From the NCBI RefSeq assembly GCF_963668515.1, contig NZ_OY764866.1:434001-498000 (forward strand): 64,000 bases of DNA. The letters are read 5' to 3'. How positions within the stretch are numbered: the first letter of the stretch is position 1; every line of letters starts with the position of its first letter. Made by a program: the position numbers and the translations under genes. Below are positions 32,914-41,655 of this stretch, piece by piece. This stretch comes from an uncultured Ilyobacter sp. (GTDB taxonomy: Bacteria; Fusobacteriota; Fusobacteriia; Fusobacteriales; Fusobacteriaceae). The notes beneath the pieces were generated by a model, which saw nothing but the letters and a program-made list of their open reading frames with translations, did not search any database and was not told the origin of the DNA.

Positions 32914-33686
32914 TTTAGATAAAGGGTATAATAAATAATAGGAATAAATATCCCTCCCGAAAGGAGGTTTCCCATTGTTACTGGAAAGAGATTGTGAGTG
33001 ATAGCAGTACCTGCACTATAAATTGAAGGATCTATCATTTTTGCTATGGAAAGGACAAACATATTTGCAACAACATGCTGGTATCCAGATAAAGCAAACA
33101 TCATAATTGGAAACCAAGCTGAAAAAATCTTACCTATAGAATCTGTGGCAGAAAATGTCATCCATACTCCTAAAGCCACTAGGATATTACATAAAAATCC
33201 ACTAAAAAGGCCCTCTGTAAATGTAAGGTGAACCTTATGCTCAGCAAGACTAACAGTTGCAGCATGCATAGCGGTGCTTTTGAAAATTCCAGCCATAAAG
33301 GCCACCCAGGCTACAAATATACTTCCGGTGAAGTTACCAAACCATACAGATACCCAGTTTATCAAAACCTCTTTCAGGGTGACATCTTTTGTACAGTAAC
33401 CTATAAAGGCCAGGTTGTTTCCTGTGAAAAGGTCGCCACCTACAAAAAGAACAAGCATGATCCCCACTGGGAATACTGTAGCACCCATAAATTTTGCAAA
33501 TCCTGGATCAAAATTTCCTCCTAAAGTCTGGGAAACGGTTATATATGCCACATAGGCGAGTCCGATGAAGATTCCACCCATAAATCCAAGCAGAAATACT
33601 TTTGAAGGTTTAGTGTGGGATTTTTTTATGGCTAATTTCACAACGGCTTCAGCACACTCTGCCGTATTTAAAAAACTTTTGTTCAT
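32898..33686 (-). CDS. Formate/nitrite transporter family channel (FocA-like)
   Basis: The 262-residue protein has six predicted helices and the FNT fold. Visible blocks are LLGFMGGIFIGLAYVAYITV, FVGGDLFTGNN (the family's central L-F-T-G-N signature), NWVSVWFGNFTGSIFVAW, LCNILVALGVWM and FALSGYQHVVANMF with the gating His. It forms pentameric channels for formate or related small anions. A pyruvate formate-lyase gene lies 2 kb away, so formate export or re-import is the likely job. A GGAGG site precedes the ATG. The two are not in one operon. Confidence 0.88.
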   Translation of the reverse strand: MNKSFLNTAECAEAVVKLAIKKSHTKPSKVFLLGFMGGIFIGLAYVAYITVSQTLGGNFDPGFAKFMGATVFPVGIMLVLFVGGDLFTGNNLAFIGYCTKDVTLKEVLINWVSVWFGNFTGSIFVAWVAFMAGIFKSTAMHAATVSLAEHKVHLTFTEGLFSGFLCNILVALGVWMTFSATDSIGKIFSAWFPIMMFALSGYQHVVANMFVLSIAKMIDPSIYSAGTAITHNLFPVTMGNLLSGGIFIPIIYYTLYLKKEKQ

Positions 33687-33948
33687 CTATTTCCTCCTGT
33701 GTAAAATTTTAGAAAAAAATTAAGTACTACTTAACAACGAAGTGCATTGTACTTTTTTTTGCATAAAAAGTCAAGAATAAATTGTATGAAACTTTGTAAA
33801 AAAAATTAATAAATAGTAATAAAAACAGTGTGAAGAAACAGTAAGATATTATAAAATTGAAAAACAAAAAAGTTAGAATTGCCCTTTTTTGTTAATAGGT
33901 GTATAACATTAATTGACAGTAAAAAAATTTAAAAGAAAGAGAGAAATT

Positions 33949-35382
33949 ATGTATTTTAAAATTGTAAAAAATCTTAAAAAAAATTATTCTAAAAATGTGA
34001 TTCTTTATCTTGAGGATAAAGTAGAAGTTTGTAATTTTATATCAGATGAAAATAAAGTGCTTTTAAGCAAGCTTATGGATGAAAAAAAGTTTAAGGGTAA
34101 AATGGGAGAAACATTAGAAGCCAGCTTTTTAGAATGTGGGAATCTTATTAATATGGTTCTCGTAGGAGTAGGGAAGGAAAACGAGGTGACACGAGACGCG
34201 ATAATAACGGCAGTGTACAAGGCTCTAAAGAATTTCTCTGGAGAGGTTATAATAAGTTCTGAGGAAGATAAGCTAAAGAATGTAGATGCCATTGCAGAGG
34301 CAGCCTACCACATAAATTATAAGTTTGAAAGATATAAAACAAAGGAAAAAGAGGACAAACCCCTTATCATAGAATATTTTGATCCAGAAGCAAGGAGCGG
34401 GATTATAGAGGGAGAAGTCCTAGGAGAGGCTGTAAATATAACCAGAGACCTTGTAAATGAACCTGCAAACGTTATCTACCCTAAGACTCTTGCAATTGAA
34501 GCTATGACTCTAGGATCAAAATTTGGATTTGATGTAGAAGTCCTAGAAGAATATGAGATCGGTGAAGTGGGAATGGAGGCTTTTCTTTCGGTGGCACGTG
34601 CTGCAGAAAAAAGACCTAGACTTATTATAATGAGATATTTTGGAGATAAAAAAAATCCTGATAAAATAACAGGACTTGTGGGGAAGGGCCTAACCTATGA
34701 TACAGGAGGACTTTCTCTGAAGCCTAGCGACAGCATGCTAGAGATGAAATCTGATATGGGAGGGGCGGCCACTGTCATAGGCACCATGTGTGCAGCATCT
34801 AAGCTGAAGGTAGAGAAAAATATAATAGCTGTAATAGCCGCCTGTGAAAACTCTATAGGGGGAAATGCCTACAGACCGGGAGATGTTATAGGAAGTATGG
34901 CAGGGAAGACAATAGAGATAACAAATACAGATGCAGAGGGAAGGTTGACCCTTGCAGATGCTGTTACCTATATAATAAGAAATGAGAAAGTGAGTGAAGT
35001 AATAGATATAGCTACCCTTACAGGTGGCATAGTTGTGGCCCTGGGAACAACAGTTACCGGAGTATTCAGTAATAGTGAATCTATGTATAATAAACTTGCA
35101 AAATCAGGAGAGGTATTCGGTGAAAAACTATGGAGGATGCCTATATTTGATGATTATAAAGAACTAGTAAAATCAGACATTGCTGATCTTAAAAACTCAG
35201 GAGGGAGATGGGGAAGTGCTCCCGGTGCTGCAAAATTTATAGAGGAATTCTCAGAAGGTATCCCTTGGATGCATATAGATATAGCCGGGACAGCCTTTGT
35301 AACTGCGGCAAAGGATTATTTTCCAAAGGGAGCTACGGGAAATATGGTGAGGTCCCTCTATGGTTATCTAAAGACAAAATAA
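33949..35382 (+). CDS. pepA: Leucyl aminopeptidase (M17)
   Basis: ATG at 33949 (AGAGAGAAA upstream) is chosen over the TTG at 33913. The 477-residue cytoplasmic enzyme has a poorly conserved N-terminal domain and a C-terminal two-metal catalytic domain. It carries VGKGLTYDTGGLSLKP (metal Lys/Asp), KSDMGGAATVIGTM, and ITNTDAEGRLTLADAVTY, the family signature with the catalytic Arg and metal Asp/Glu. It removes N-terminal residues during peptide turnover; some homologues also bind DNA, which cannot be judged here. Monocistronic. Confidence 0.93.
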   Translation: MYFKIVKNLKKNYSKNVILYLEDKVEVCNFISDENKVLLSKLMDEKKFKGKMGETLEASFLECGNLINMVLVGVGKENEVTRDAIITAVYKALKNFSGEVIISSEEDKLKNVDAIAEAAYHINYKFERYKTKEKEDKPLIIEYFDPEARSGIIEGEVLGEAVNITRDLVNEPANVIYPKTLAIEAMTLGSKFGFDVEVLEEYEIGEVGMEAFLSVARAAEKRPRLIIMRYFGDKKNPDKITGLVGKGLTYDTGGLSLKPSDSMLEMKSDMGGAATVIGTMCAASKLKVEKNIIAVIAACENSIGGNAYRPGDVIGSMAGKTIEITNTDAEGRLTLADAVTYIIRNEKVSEVIDIATLTGGIVVALGTTVTGVFSNSESMYNKLAKSGEVFGEKLWRMPIFDDYKELVKSDIADLKNSGGRWGSAPGAAKFIEEFSEGIPWMHIDIAGTAFVTAAKDYFPKGATGNMVRSLYGYLKTK

Positions 35383-35526
35383 TATTTTCCTGTTTATACT
35401 CCTTTTAGGACTATTGAAATTTTTATTATTATGTGTTAAAATACTAAAAAGATAAAAGTTGTGACCTGTTTGATGGCAGTGTGTTTATAAATGGTAATGA
35501 TGTTATTTGAGTAAGTGGAGGAAGCT

Positions 35527-35610
35527 ATGCAAAACGGATATATGTTTCATTTGTTGGTTTTGGGTACTATCATGATGATATTTAAGGTTTCAGCCTATTC
35601 AATCATGTAA
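35527..35610 (+). CDS. Possible 27-residue hydrophobic peptide upstream of the pfl riboswitch
   Basis: ATG at 35527 follows GGAGGAAGCT, an excellent ribosome-binding site. Twenty-seven codons ending at a TAA at 35608 encode MQNGYMFHLLVLGTIMMIFK followed by VSAYSIM, a single membrane helix. It lies 50 bases before the ZTP riboswitch on the same strand. It may be a small membrane protein or a leader peptide. I do not recognise it. Confidence 0.4.
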   Translation: MQNGYMFHLLVLGTIMMIFKVSAYSIM

Positions 35611-35658
35611 ATAAAGGAGATTTCTAAAAATCCCTTGTTTTGTATAAAAAAATACTTG

Positions 35659-35730
35659 GACTCTGTATGACTGGCGGATAGTGGGAAAAACCCACAGGGA
35701 TTACAGAGCTAAAAGCCGACCGCCTGGGCG
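35659..35730 (+). promoter_or_regulatory. ZTP riboswitch (pfl RNA motif)
   Basis: Conserved elements appear in order. P1 pairs CTCTGTA (35661-35667) with TACAGAG (35702-35708). The core is TGACTGGCGGA, hairpin P2 is GTGGG-AAAAA-CCCAC, then AGGGA, then the 3' domain AGCCGACCGCCTGGGC, whose CCGCC can form the pseudoknot with GGCGG. This is the class named after pfl genes; it binds ZTP/ZMP, alarmones of 10-formyl-tetrahydrofolate shortage. An expression platform follows: an AATAGA/TCTATT stem (35731-35755) and a T-rich stretch at 35771-35776. The downstream gene is pflB, a source of formate for one-carbon metabolism. Confidence 0.88.
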
Positions 35731-35803
35731 AATAGATTACTTGAATGAGTCTATTTGTTCAGGGGGTCTATTTTTTATAAAAAACAATATGGAGTTGATG
35801 AGA

Positions 35804-38038
35804 ATGAAAAAATTTGATCCATGGAGTGATTTTAAAGAAGGCAAGTGGCAAGAAAATATTGATGTAAGGGATTTTATACAAAAAAACTACACCCCCTATG
35901 AGGGAGATGAGTTATTTTTAAGCGGACCCACTGAAAGGACAAGGGAACTTTTTGAAAAATTTGAAGAACTGAGAAAGACGGAGTTAGAAAGAAACGGTGT
36001 GGTGGACATAAACACAGACACTGTATCTTCACTGCTGACTTATGATGCTGGTTATCTAGATAAAGATAAAGAGATAATAGTAGGGATACAAACTGATAAA
36101 CCCCTAAAAAGAGGTGTAAACCCCTTTGGTGGAATAAAGATGACTAGACAGGCTGTAGAGGCCTATGGATACGAACTTGACCAAAAAATAGAGGACTATT
36201 TTGCATACAAGACTACCCATAATGATGGTGTTTTCAGGGTGTACAATGAGGCTATGAAGACAGCAAGGAGTACGGGAATAATCACAGGGCTCCCAGATGC
36301 CTATGGAAGAGGTAGGATTATAGGGGACTACAGAAGAGTGCCCCTATACGGAGTGGACCACCTTTTAGAGGAAAAGAAAAAAGATAAAATAATATACGGG
36401 CGGAAAAAAATGACCGAGGAAAATATCCGACTCCTCGAAGAACTTTATAAGCAGATCGATTTTTTGAAAAAAATGAAAGAGATGGCAAAGCTTTATGGAT
36501 GTGATATATCGACTCCCGCTAAAAATTCCAAAGAGGCTGTTCAGTGGCTTTATTTTGCCTATCTCGCATCAGTAAAAGAGCAAAATGGTGCCGCCATGTC
36601 TCTTGGAAGGGTAAGCACATTCTTAGATATTTATTTTCAGCGGGATATAGATAGAGGAATTCTCACAGAAAAAGCCTCTCAGGAGATAATAGATGATTTT
36701 ATACTGAAGCTTAGAATGGTAAGACAGTTAAGGACTCCAGAATACAATGAACTTTTTGCAGGAGACCCCAATTGGATAACTGAAGTTATAGGGGGGACCG
36801 GAAGCGACGGGAGAACAATGGTAACTAAAAGTTCTTACAGGTTTTTAAACACCCTCTATACCCTCGCTCCGGCACCTGAACCAAATCTGACCGTACTCTG
36901 GTCAGAGTCCCTTCCTGTAAACTTTAAAAGGTTCTGTGCCAAGGTATCCATGGACACAGACTCTATACAGTATGAAAATGATGACCTCATGAGACCTAGA
37001 TACGGAGATGACTATGGGATAGCCTGTTGTGTATCTGCTATGAAGATAGGGAAACAGATGCAGTATTTCGGGGCCAGATGTAATATGCCAAAAATACTTC
37101 TCATGGCATTAAATGGAGGAAGAGACGAGGTTTCAGGGAAACAGACAGGTCCGGAGATGGAGCCTTTTCAGTGTAAACCTTTGAATTATGATGATGTAAT
37201 AAAAAGACTGAAGCTTTACAGAGAGTGGCTCTGCGAACTCTATGTGAATACCATGAATATTATCCACTTTATGCATGACAAGTACGCCTATGAGAAGACT
37301 CAGATGGCTCTTCATGACACCGAGGTGGAAAGGTCTATGGCCTTTGGGATGGCTGGTTTATCGGTTGTGGCTGATTCCCTAAGTGCCATAAAATATGCCA
37401 AGGTTACCCCTGTAAAGGATGAGAGAGGGATAATCACAGACTTTGATGTAGAGGGAGATTTCCCAAAATTTGGAAATAATGACGACAGAGTTGACTCTAT
37501 AGCCGCAGAATTAACAGAAGATTTTATAGGAGATCTGAAAAAGCACGAAACTTATAGAAATGCAGTGCATGCCCTGTCTATACTGACCATAACTTCCAAT
37601 GTGGTCTATGGAAAGAAGACAGGTTCCACTCCAGATGGCAGAAAAAAAGGAGAGCCCTTTGCACCAGGAGCCAACCCAATGCATAATAGGGAGAAAAAGG
37701 GGGCCTTAGCTTCCCTTACTTCTGTGGCGAAGATTCCTTATGATGCATGCCGTGACGGAATATCATGTACCTTTAGCATTCCTCCAAAAACTCTAGGAAA
37801 GACAGAGGAGGACAGGAAGACTATTCTTACTTCTATATTAGATGGTTATTTTTCCCAGAATGCCCACCATCTCAATGTAAACGTACTAGATAAAGAAAAA
37901 CTTGAAGACGCCATGTTTCACCCAGAGAAATATCCAAATCTAACTATACGTGTATCTGGATATGCCGTAAACTTCAACTCTCTCAGCCTAGAGCAGCAAA
38001 AAGAGGTTATAAGCAGAACTTTTCATAGTGAAATATAA
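35804..38038 (+). CDS. pflB: Formate C-acetyltransferase (pyruvate formate-lyase)
   Basis: ATG at 35804 (GGAG nine bases upstream) begins [20 protein letters not shown]. The frame stays open farther upstream only because it runs through the riboswitch. The 744-residue glycyl radical enzyme converts pyruvate and CoA to acetyl-CoA and formate. It has the adjacent catalytic cysteines in [12 protein letters not shown] and the C-terminal glycyl radical loop [13 protein letters not shown]. Length is normal. The activating enzyme pflA is not in this window, which is unusual because it commonly follows pflB. Regulation by ZTP is indicated by the riboswitch. Confidence 0.95.
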   Translation: MKKFDPWSDFKEGKWQENIDVRDFIQKNYTPYEGDELFLSGPTERTRELFEKFEELRKTELERNGVVDINTDTVSSLLTYDAGYLDKDKEIIVGIQTDKPLKRGVNPFGGIKMTRQAVEAYGYELDQKIEDYFAYKTTHNDGVFRVYNEAMKTARSTGIITGLPDAYGRGRIIGDYRRVPLYGVDHLLEEKKKDKIIYGRKKMTEENIRLLEELYKQIDFLKKMKEMAKLYGCDISTPAKNSKEAVQWLYFAYLASVKEQNGAAMSLGRVSTFLDIYFQRDIDRGILTEKASQEIIDDFILKLRMVRQLRTPEYNELFAGDPNWITEVIGGTGSDGRTMVTKSSYRFLNTLYTLAPAPEPNLTVLWSESLPVNFKRFCAKVSMDTDSIQYENDDLMRPRYGDDYGIACCVSAMKIGKQMQYFGARCNMPKILLMALNGGRDEVSGKQTGPEMEPFQCKPLNYDDVIKRLKLYREWLCELYVNTMNIIHFMHDKYAYEKTQMALHDTEVERSMAFGMAGLSVVADSLSAIKYAKVTPVKDERGIITDFDVEGDFPKFGNNDDRVDSIAAELTEDFIGDLKKHETYRNAVHALSILTITSNVVYGKKTGSTPDGRKKGEPFAPGANPMHNREKKGALASLTSVAKIPYDACRDGISCTFSIPPKTLGKTEEDRKTILTSILDGYFSQNAHHLNVNVLDKEKLEDAMFHPEKYPNLTIRVSGYAVNFNSLSLEQQKEVISRTFHSEI

Positions 38039-38041
38039 AAA

Positions 38042-38108
38042 AAAAGCTCACGGAGATATCTGTGAGCTTTCTCTTATATAAAAAATGGATTTGAAATTTT
38101 CAAATCCA
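38042..38108 (+). terminator. Two consecutive hairpins after pflB
   Basis: First stem AAAGCTCAC / GTGAGCTTT (38042-38070) is followed by a T-rich tract. Second stem TGGATTTGAAA / TTTCAAATCCA (38086-38108) has a one-base centre. The first is the likely pflB terminator. Confidence 0.7.
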
Positions 38109-38144
38109 CTCCACCCGCTACTGCTTGTATTGATTCTGCCCGTT

Positions 38145-38786
38145 TTATTTTTTATATATGAAATTTATTCCCAGTTTTAAGAGTTCCTTTTTTTCATAAG
38201 GTTCATCGTCTGGAATTTTGTATATAATCTTACCTCCGTATTTTTTTACCAGTTTTATCAGTTCTTTTTCCCCTAGATTCATTATTTCCACCATATCCGG
38301 TTCGGCATATGAGATGAGACTTTTGCTGATGGGGGCCTCTGCAGTTTCTTTGAATAAAAGGTCGTATCCCTCATCCCTGTATTCTAAGACCTCCTCCACA
38401 TCATTCCAGGACTTAAAGCCCTTTAATTCAAAACATAGGTTCTCTTTGTTAAGATTGTATTTTTTCAGCATTGTCTCTATACTTGCAAAAAGAAATTCAC
38501 TGTCATTTATATAGTTTACCCTCAGGGTGTAAAAAAGTTTTTTATTGAGATAGCCCTTTTCTTTGGCCAGTTTCATCGCTTTTTCTTTTATTTTCAATAT
38601 GAAAAATTCAAAATAATTTTCCTCTGAGACCATCTCATACATCTCATTTTTGTCTTCGAATCCCAATTTTGAAAAGTCTTTAATAATTTTGTATCCGTAT
38701 ATTTTTCCTGTTTTCAGATAATATACCGGTATAAATTTAAATTCGACTTTTTCAAGGGCTCTTTGGTAGTAATTATTTTTTTCCAT
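38145..38786 (-). CDS. Degenerate EAL-like domain protein
   Basis: The 213 residues follow the EAL phosphodiesterase fold but lack its catalytic residues. FIPVYYLKTGKIYGYKIIK corresponds to the F-Q-P-I-V-x4-G-x-I-x-G-Y-E-A-L start, with K-I-I where E-A-L should be. LCFELKGFKSW matches the strand that normally has E-x-T-E/E-N. PDMVEIMNLG stands where D-x-I-K-I-D is expected. It probably binds no metals and cannot hydrolyse cyclic di-GMP, so a sensor or scaffold role is more likely. The fold match is by pattern only. Confidence 0.6.
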   Translation of the reverse strand: MEKNNYYQRALEKVEFKFIPVYYLKTGKIYGYKIIKDFSKLGFEDKNEMYEMVSEENYFEFFILKIKEKAMKLAKEKGYLNKKLFYTLRVNYINDSEFLFASIETMLKKYNLNKENLCFELKGFKSWNDVEEVLEYRDEGYDLLFKETAEAPISKSLISYAEPDMVEIMNLGEKELIKLVKKYGGKIIYKIPDDEPYEKKELLKLGINFIYKK

Positions 38787-38897
38787 TCATCACAATCCTT
38801 TCTAAAAATGACCCCTACACCCTCTTAAATGAAAATGCAGAAGTCATTATTAATGCTACATTTGAGAGTAACTGTCTCAATTTATGTTCTACTGTCT

Positions 38898-39278
38898 TTA
38901 TCTGATCTCAACGATTCCGTCTCTTATTAGGTTGAGGTCGATAAAACGATATTCTTCTAGTATTTCAGATGGCAAAGATTTATGATTTTGCGAACATATA
39001 AGTTTTTTTGAAATCTTCATGGCTCCTTCCATAAGCTTTACCGATTCTTCATTTTCAGGGTCAGTAATTACAGATATAGCTATTGATTTAAACGGATTTT
39101 CACAGCATTCTATATTTGAAAAAATGGGATCAGAAAGAAGGATGTGGCCCTCGTGAACCTTTTCTCTCACAAGAGTAAGTACTTCGTAAAAATTACCATC
39201 TTTCAGATGAATAATTTCATCTGTTTCTTTATAAAAATTATAGACCTTACTATTGTTTGTTACAATAATATATTTCAT
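38898..39278 (-). CDS. GrdX family protein
   Basis: The 126-residue soluble protein matches GrdX, a small protein of unknown role encoded in glycine/sarcosine/betaine reductase operons. Shared features are the T-N-N-S start (KYIIVTNNSKVYNFY), the VREKVHEGHILLSDPIFSNI block, and the NPFKSIAISVI block followed by an acidic segment and a helical end. No grd selenoprotein, thioredoxin or other reductase gene is present nearby, so this copy is separate from the usual operon. It could have a Stickland-metabolism link elsewhere in the genome. Confidence 0.75.
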   Translation of the reverse strand: MKYIIVTNNSKVYNFYKETDEIIHLKDGNFYEVLTLVREKVHEGHILLSDPIFSNIECCENPFKSIAISVITDPENEESVKLMEGAMKISKKLICSQNHKSLPSEILEEYRFIDLNLIRDGIVEIR

Positions 39279-39380
39279 ATTAATCTCCCCCCTGTGCTTA
39301 TTTATTATAACATATTTGCTATAGAGTCAATAGTCACAAGGGAATTTAGCATATATACAAAAACTACTTTTTATAAAAAA

Positions 39381-40715
39381 TTACCCGAACATTTTTTTAT
39401 CGAAGATACGGCTAGCCTTGTCTACAAAACTGCTTCTGTGAACTCTGTCAAGGGTAATATGAGCCGTCTCAGGTATCTCTTTGAGCCATTCTATAGCCAC
39501 ATAAAGACCAGATTTGTCCGGGTCCAACCTTGAGATTGTCTGCTGGGCAATATCTCCTATTAGAATGAGCTTGCAGTTGTCTCCTATTCTAGTGATGATA
39601 GACCTTATGGCATGGGCATCAAAGGACTGGGCCTCATCTATGATTACTATTTTGTCGATAAAGCTAGACCCAAGTATAGAGGAGATATCTAGTATTTCCA
39701 GTTTATCCTGATTTATGAGGGCATTTAGCATGTCGGCTCCGCTTTTGCTTCTTTTACCACGGATATTTTGGAGGTTTTCAAGTGTTGTAGTATAGTTCCC
39801 GAAATGTGTCAGGAGTTTTTCTTCAGTGGCTCCAGTGGTGAACCCCTGATAATTCCACTTGTCTATGGGAGAGGTGTTTTTTCCGATAATCACCTTGCTG
39901 TATATGCTTTGCTCTATTACCTGTTCTAGTGCAGCGGCTAGGGCTAATAGTGTCTTACCGCATCCCTGTCTTGAGGTGATGGAGACAAATGGTATTTTCG
40001 GATTCAAAAGAGCCTCTAGGGCAAATTTTTGTCTTACATCCTTAGCTTTGACTCCAAAAACTGTGTAATCTTCATTGTGAAGTTTTACTATTTTTTCTTT
40101 TTCAAAGTCGTATCTTCCTATGATCTTGCTGTAGGAATAGTCGGTGTACCCAATGAAAAACTGGTTGGGGTGTATAACCTCTATACCCAGATCCTTTGGA
40201 TCTATACCGTTTTCAGAATAAAACTTTTTTACACTCTCTTCGCTGACCTTTAGCTCTAAAATCCCGTTGTAGAGATCATCCAATTTGTGCTTGTCAGACA
40301 TATCGAGATGTTTGCAGTTTATCCCCATTGAAGATGCCTTGATCCTCATGCTTATATCATTTGTAAGGAGAATGTCATTTTTATGGGCTTCGGCAAGCAT
40401 TATGGAAAGAATCTTGTTGTCCACATAATTGACATCAAAATTTTCCGGGAGTTCCACTGCTGGTTTTTCAAGGGTGCTCTTTAAAATAACACCGTTTTTC
40501 AGCTCTATCCCTTGCAGGAGGTTTCCCCTTTCCTCTATATCCTTGAAGTTTCTCAGAAACTGCCTGGCTCTGAAACCGCTGTTTCCTTCTCTAGATTTGA
40601 GTTTGTCAAGTTCCTCTAAAACATAGATGGGAATCATTACAGTGCATTCTTTGAATTCTCTTAAAAAAAATGGATTTGCAATTATGATATTAGTATCCAC
40701 TATGTAATTTGCCAT
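39381..40715 (-). CDS. PIN domain-PhoH family ATPase (YlaK type)
   Basis: The 444-residue two-domain protein has an N-terminal PIN nuclease domain (about 1-135): YIVDTNIIIANP, VLEELDKLKS, VDNKILSIM and LLTNDISMRIKA supply the acidic metal-binding residues. The C-terminal PhoH domain (~215-444) is a P-loop NTPase with SRQGCGKTLLALAAA (Walker A), DKIVIIDEAQSFDAH (Walker B), LILIGDIAQQ and a late R-V-H-R arginine. Such PhoH2-type proteins are RNA helicase-nucleases related to toxin-antitoxin or RNA decay systems. No antitoxin gene precedes it here. Cytoplasmic, monocistronic. Confidence 0.9.
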   Translation of the reverse strand: MANYIVDTNIIIANPFFLREFKECTVMIPIYVLEELDKLKSREGNSGFRARQFLRNFKDIEERGNLLQGIELKNGVILKSTLEKPAVELPENFDVNYVDNKILSIMLAEAHKNDILLTNDISMRIKASSMGINCKHLDMSDKHKLDDLYNGILELKVSEESVKKFYSENGIDPKDLGIEVIHPNQFFIGYTDYSYSKIIGRYDFEKEKIVKLHNEDYTVFGVKAKDVRQKFALEALLNPKIPFVSITSRQGCGKTLLALAAALEQVIEQSIYSKVIIGKNTSPIDKWNYQGFTTGATEEKLLTHFGNYTTTLENLQNIRGKRSKSGADMLNALINQDKLEILDISSILGSSFIDKIVIIDEAQSFDAHAIRSIITRIGDNCKLILIGDIAQQTISRLDPDKSGLYVAIEWLKEIPETAHITLDRVHRSSFVDKASRIFDKKMFG

Positions 40716-41051
40716 TTATCCCCCTTAATTATGTTCTCGTATTTTTCCTATTATATAAGGAAGTGAGACAATTAAAAATTTAAGCTTGAATATAATCTAT
40801 TTGTACCAAGATACTGTTTCTGCTCATATTGTAACATTATTTTGTCCCCAAAGGGAATAATTTTATTTTTAAAAATGCAAAATTTATTCATAAATATTTT
40901 GTGCAAATCAAAAATTTTCCAAAGGACGGCACTTCTCTTTAAAGTTCGGTAGAACTTGATTTTTAAAGGTATTTGTACTATGATGAATAAAGTTTGTAGT
41001 TTATCGGTAGTTTGAATATAGATGGGATTTTACAAAATGGGAGGACGAGTT
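40716..41051. other. Gene-free interval before mogA
   Basis: About 335 AT-rich bases. A local hairpin AAGTTC-GGTA-GAACTT at about 40938-40953, with nearby paired bases, is the only structure I see. It does not fit the molybdenum-cofactor riboswitch or any other class I know. The rest looks like spacer and promoter regions for the diverging PhoH and mogA genes. Confidence 0.4.
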
Positions 41052-41555
41052 ATGTTTAAAGCTGTAGTTATATGTCTCAGTGACAAGGGGTATAGGGGTG
41101 AAAGAGAGGATAAAAGCAGTCAGGTTATAATTGAAATTCTAGAAAAAAATAACTTCGAGGTTGTAGAAAATATTTTGCTTCCTGATGACTACTATCTTCT
41201 AAAGCATGCCCTTAGAGAAATATGTGATTCAAAAGCGGCTGACCTCATTCTTACAACTGGGGGAACAGGGTTCTCTAAACGGGATATCACCCCAGAAGCC
41301 ACCCTTGAGGTAATTGAAAAAGCGGTGCCTGGAATACCTGAGGCCATAAGGGCATACTCTATGACCATAACCAAGAGGGCCATGTTATCCCGGGCAGTGG
41401 CTGGAATAAGAAATGATACCCTAATAATAAACATGCCAGGAAGCCCCAAGGCTGTGAAAGAATCTCTTGAGTATATAATGAGCAGCTTGCATCATGGTCT
41501 AGAGATACTCAAAGGTCAGGCTTCAGAGTGTGCCACAGATAGTAATAAGTTATAA
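41052..41555 (+). CDS. MogA/MoaB-type molybdenum cofactor biosynthesis protein
   Basis: ATG at 41052 (GGGAGGA upstream) replaces an upstream in-frame ATG at 41022. The 167-residue protein binds molybdopterin and adenylates it (MogA) or belongs to the close MoaB group. Motifs: ICLSDKGYRGEREDKSSQVI, LTTGGTGFSKRDITPEATLE (the conserved T-G-G-T-G molybdopterin loop) and LIINMPGSPKAVKESLEYI. No other moa/moe genes lie nearby, so the two functions cannot be separated by context. A Pho-box array follows its stop. Confidence 0.85.
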   Translation: MFKAVVICLSDKGYRGEREDKSSQVIIEILEKNNFEVVENILLPDDYYLLKHALREICDSKAADLILTTGGTGFSKRDITPEATLEVIEKAVPGIPEAIRAYSMTITKRAMLSRAVAGIRNDTLIINMPGSPKAVKESLEYIMSSLHHGLEILKGQASECATDSNKL

Positions 41556-41565
41556 TAAATTAGTT

Positions 41566-41619
41566 TTTACTCAACTTTTACCAAAATTAGATAACAGATT
41601 TACAGTAGTTGTTTATAAT
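41566..41619 (+). promoter_or_regulatory. Pho-box array 1 with promoter, upstream of pstS1
   Basis: Boxes at exact 11-base steps: TTTACT (41566), TTTACC (41577), TAGATA (41588, degenerate) and TTTACA (41599). Nine bases after the last box is the -10 element TATAAT (41614-41619). The pattern equals the B. subtilis PhoP box, TT(A/C/T)ACA repeats with 5-base gaps. Confidence 0.75.
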
Positions 41620-41655
41620 TCCCTTGTAAAATAAATTTGAGGGGGTTATTAAGAA

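Noticed and set aside
35681-35803. N-terminal extension of pyruvate formate-lyase
   Set aside because: It is a translation of the ZTP riboswitch and leader; the ATG at 35804 has the proper ribosome-binding site and family start.
39381-40715. PIN-PhoH gene as part of a toxin-antitoxin pair
   Set aside because: No small antitoxin gene precedes it; the upstream interval is gene-free.
40917-40975. Possible riboswitch before mogA
   Set aside because: A single AAGTTC/GAACTT stem is present, but no conserved core of the molybdenum-cofactor, c-di-GMP or other known classes could be matched.
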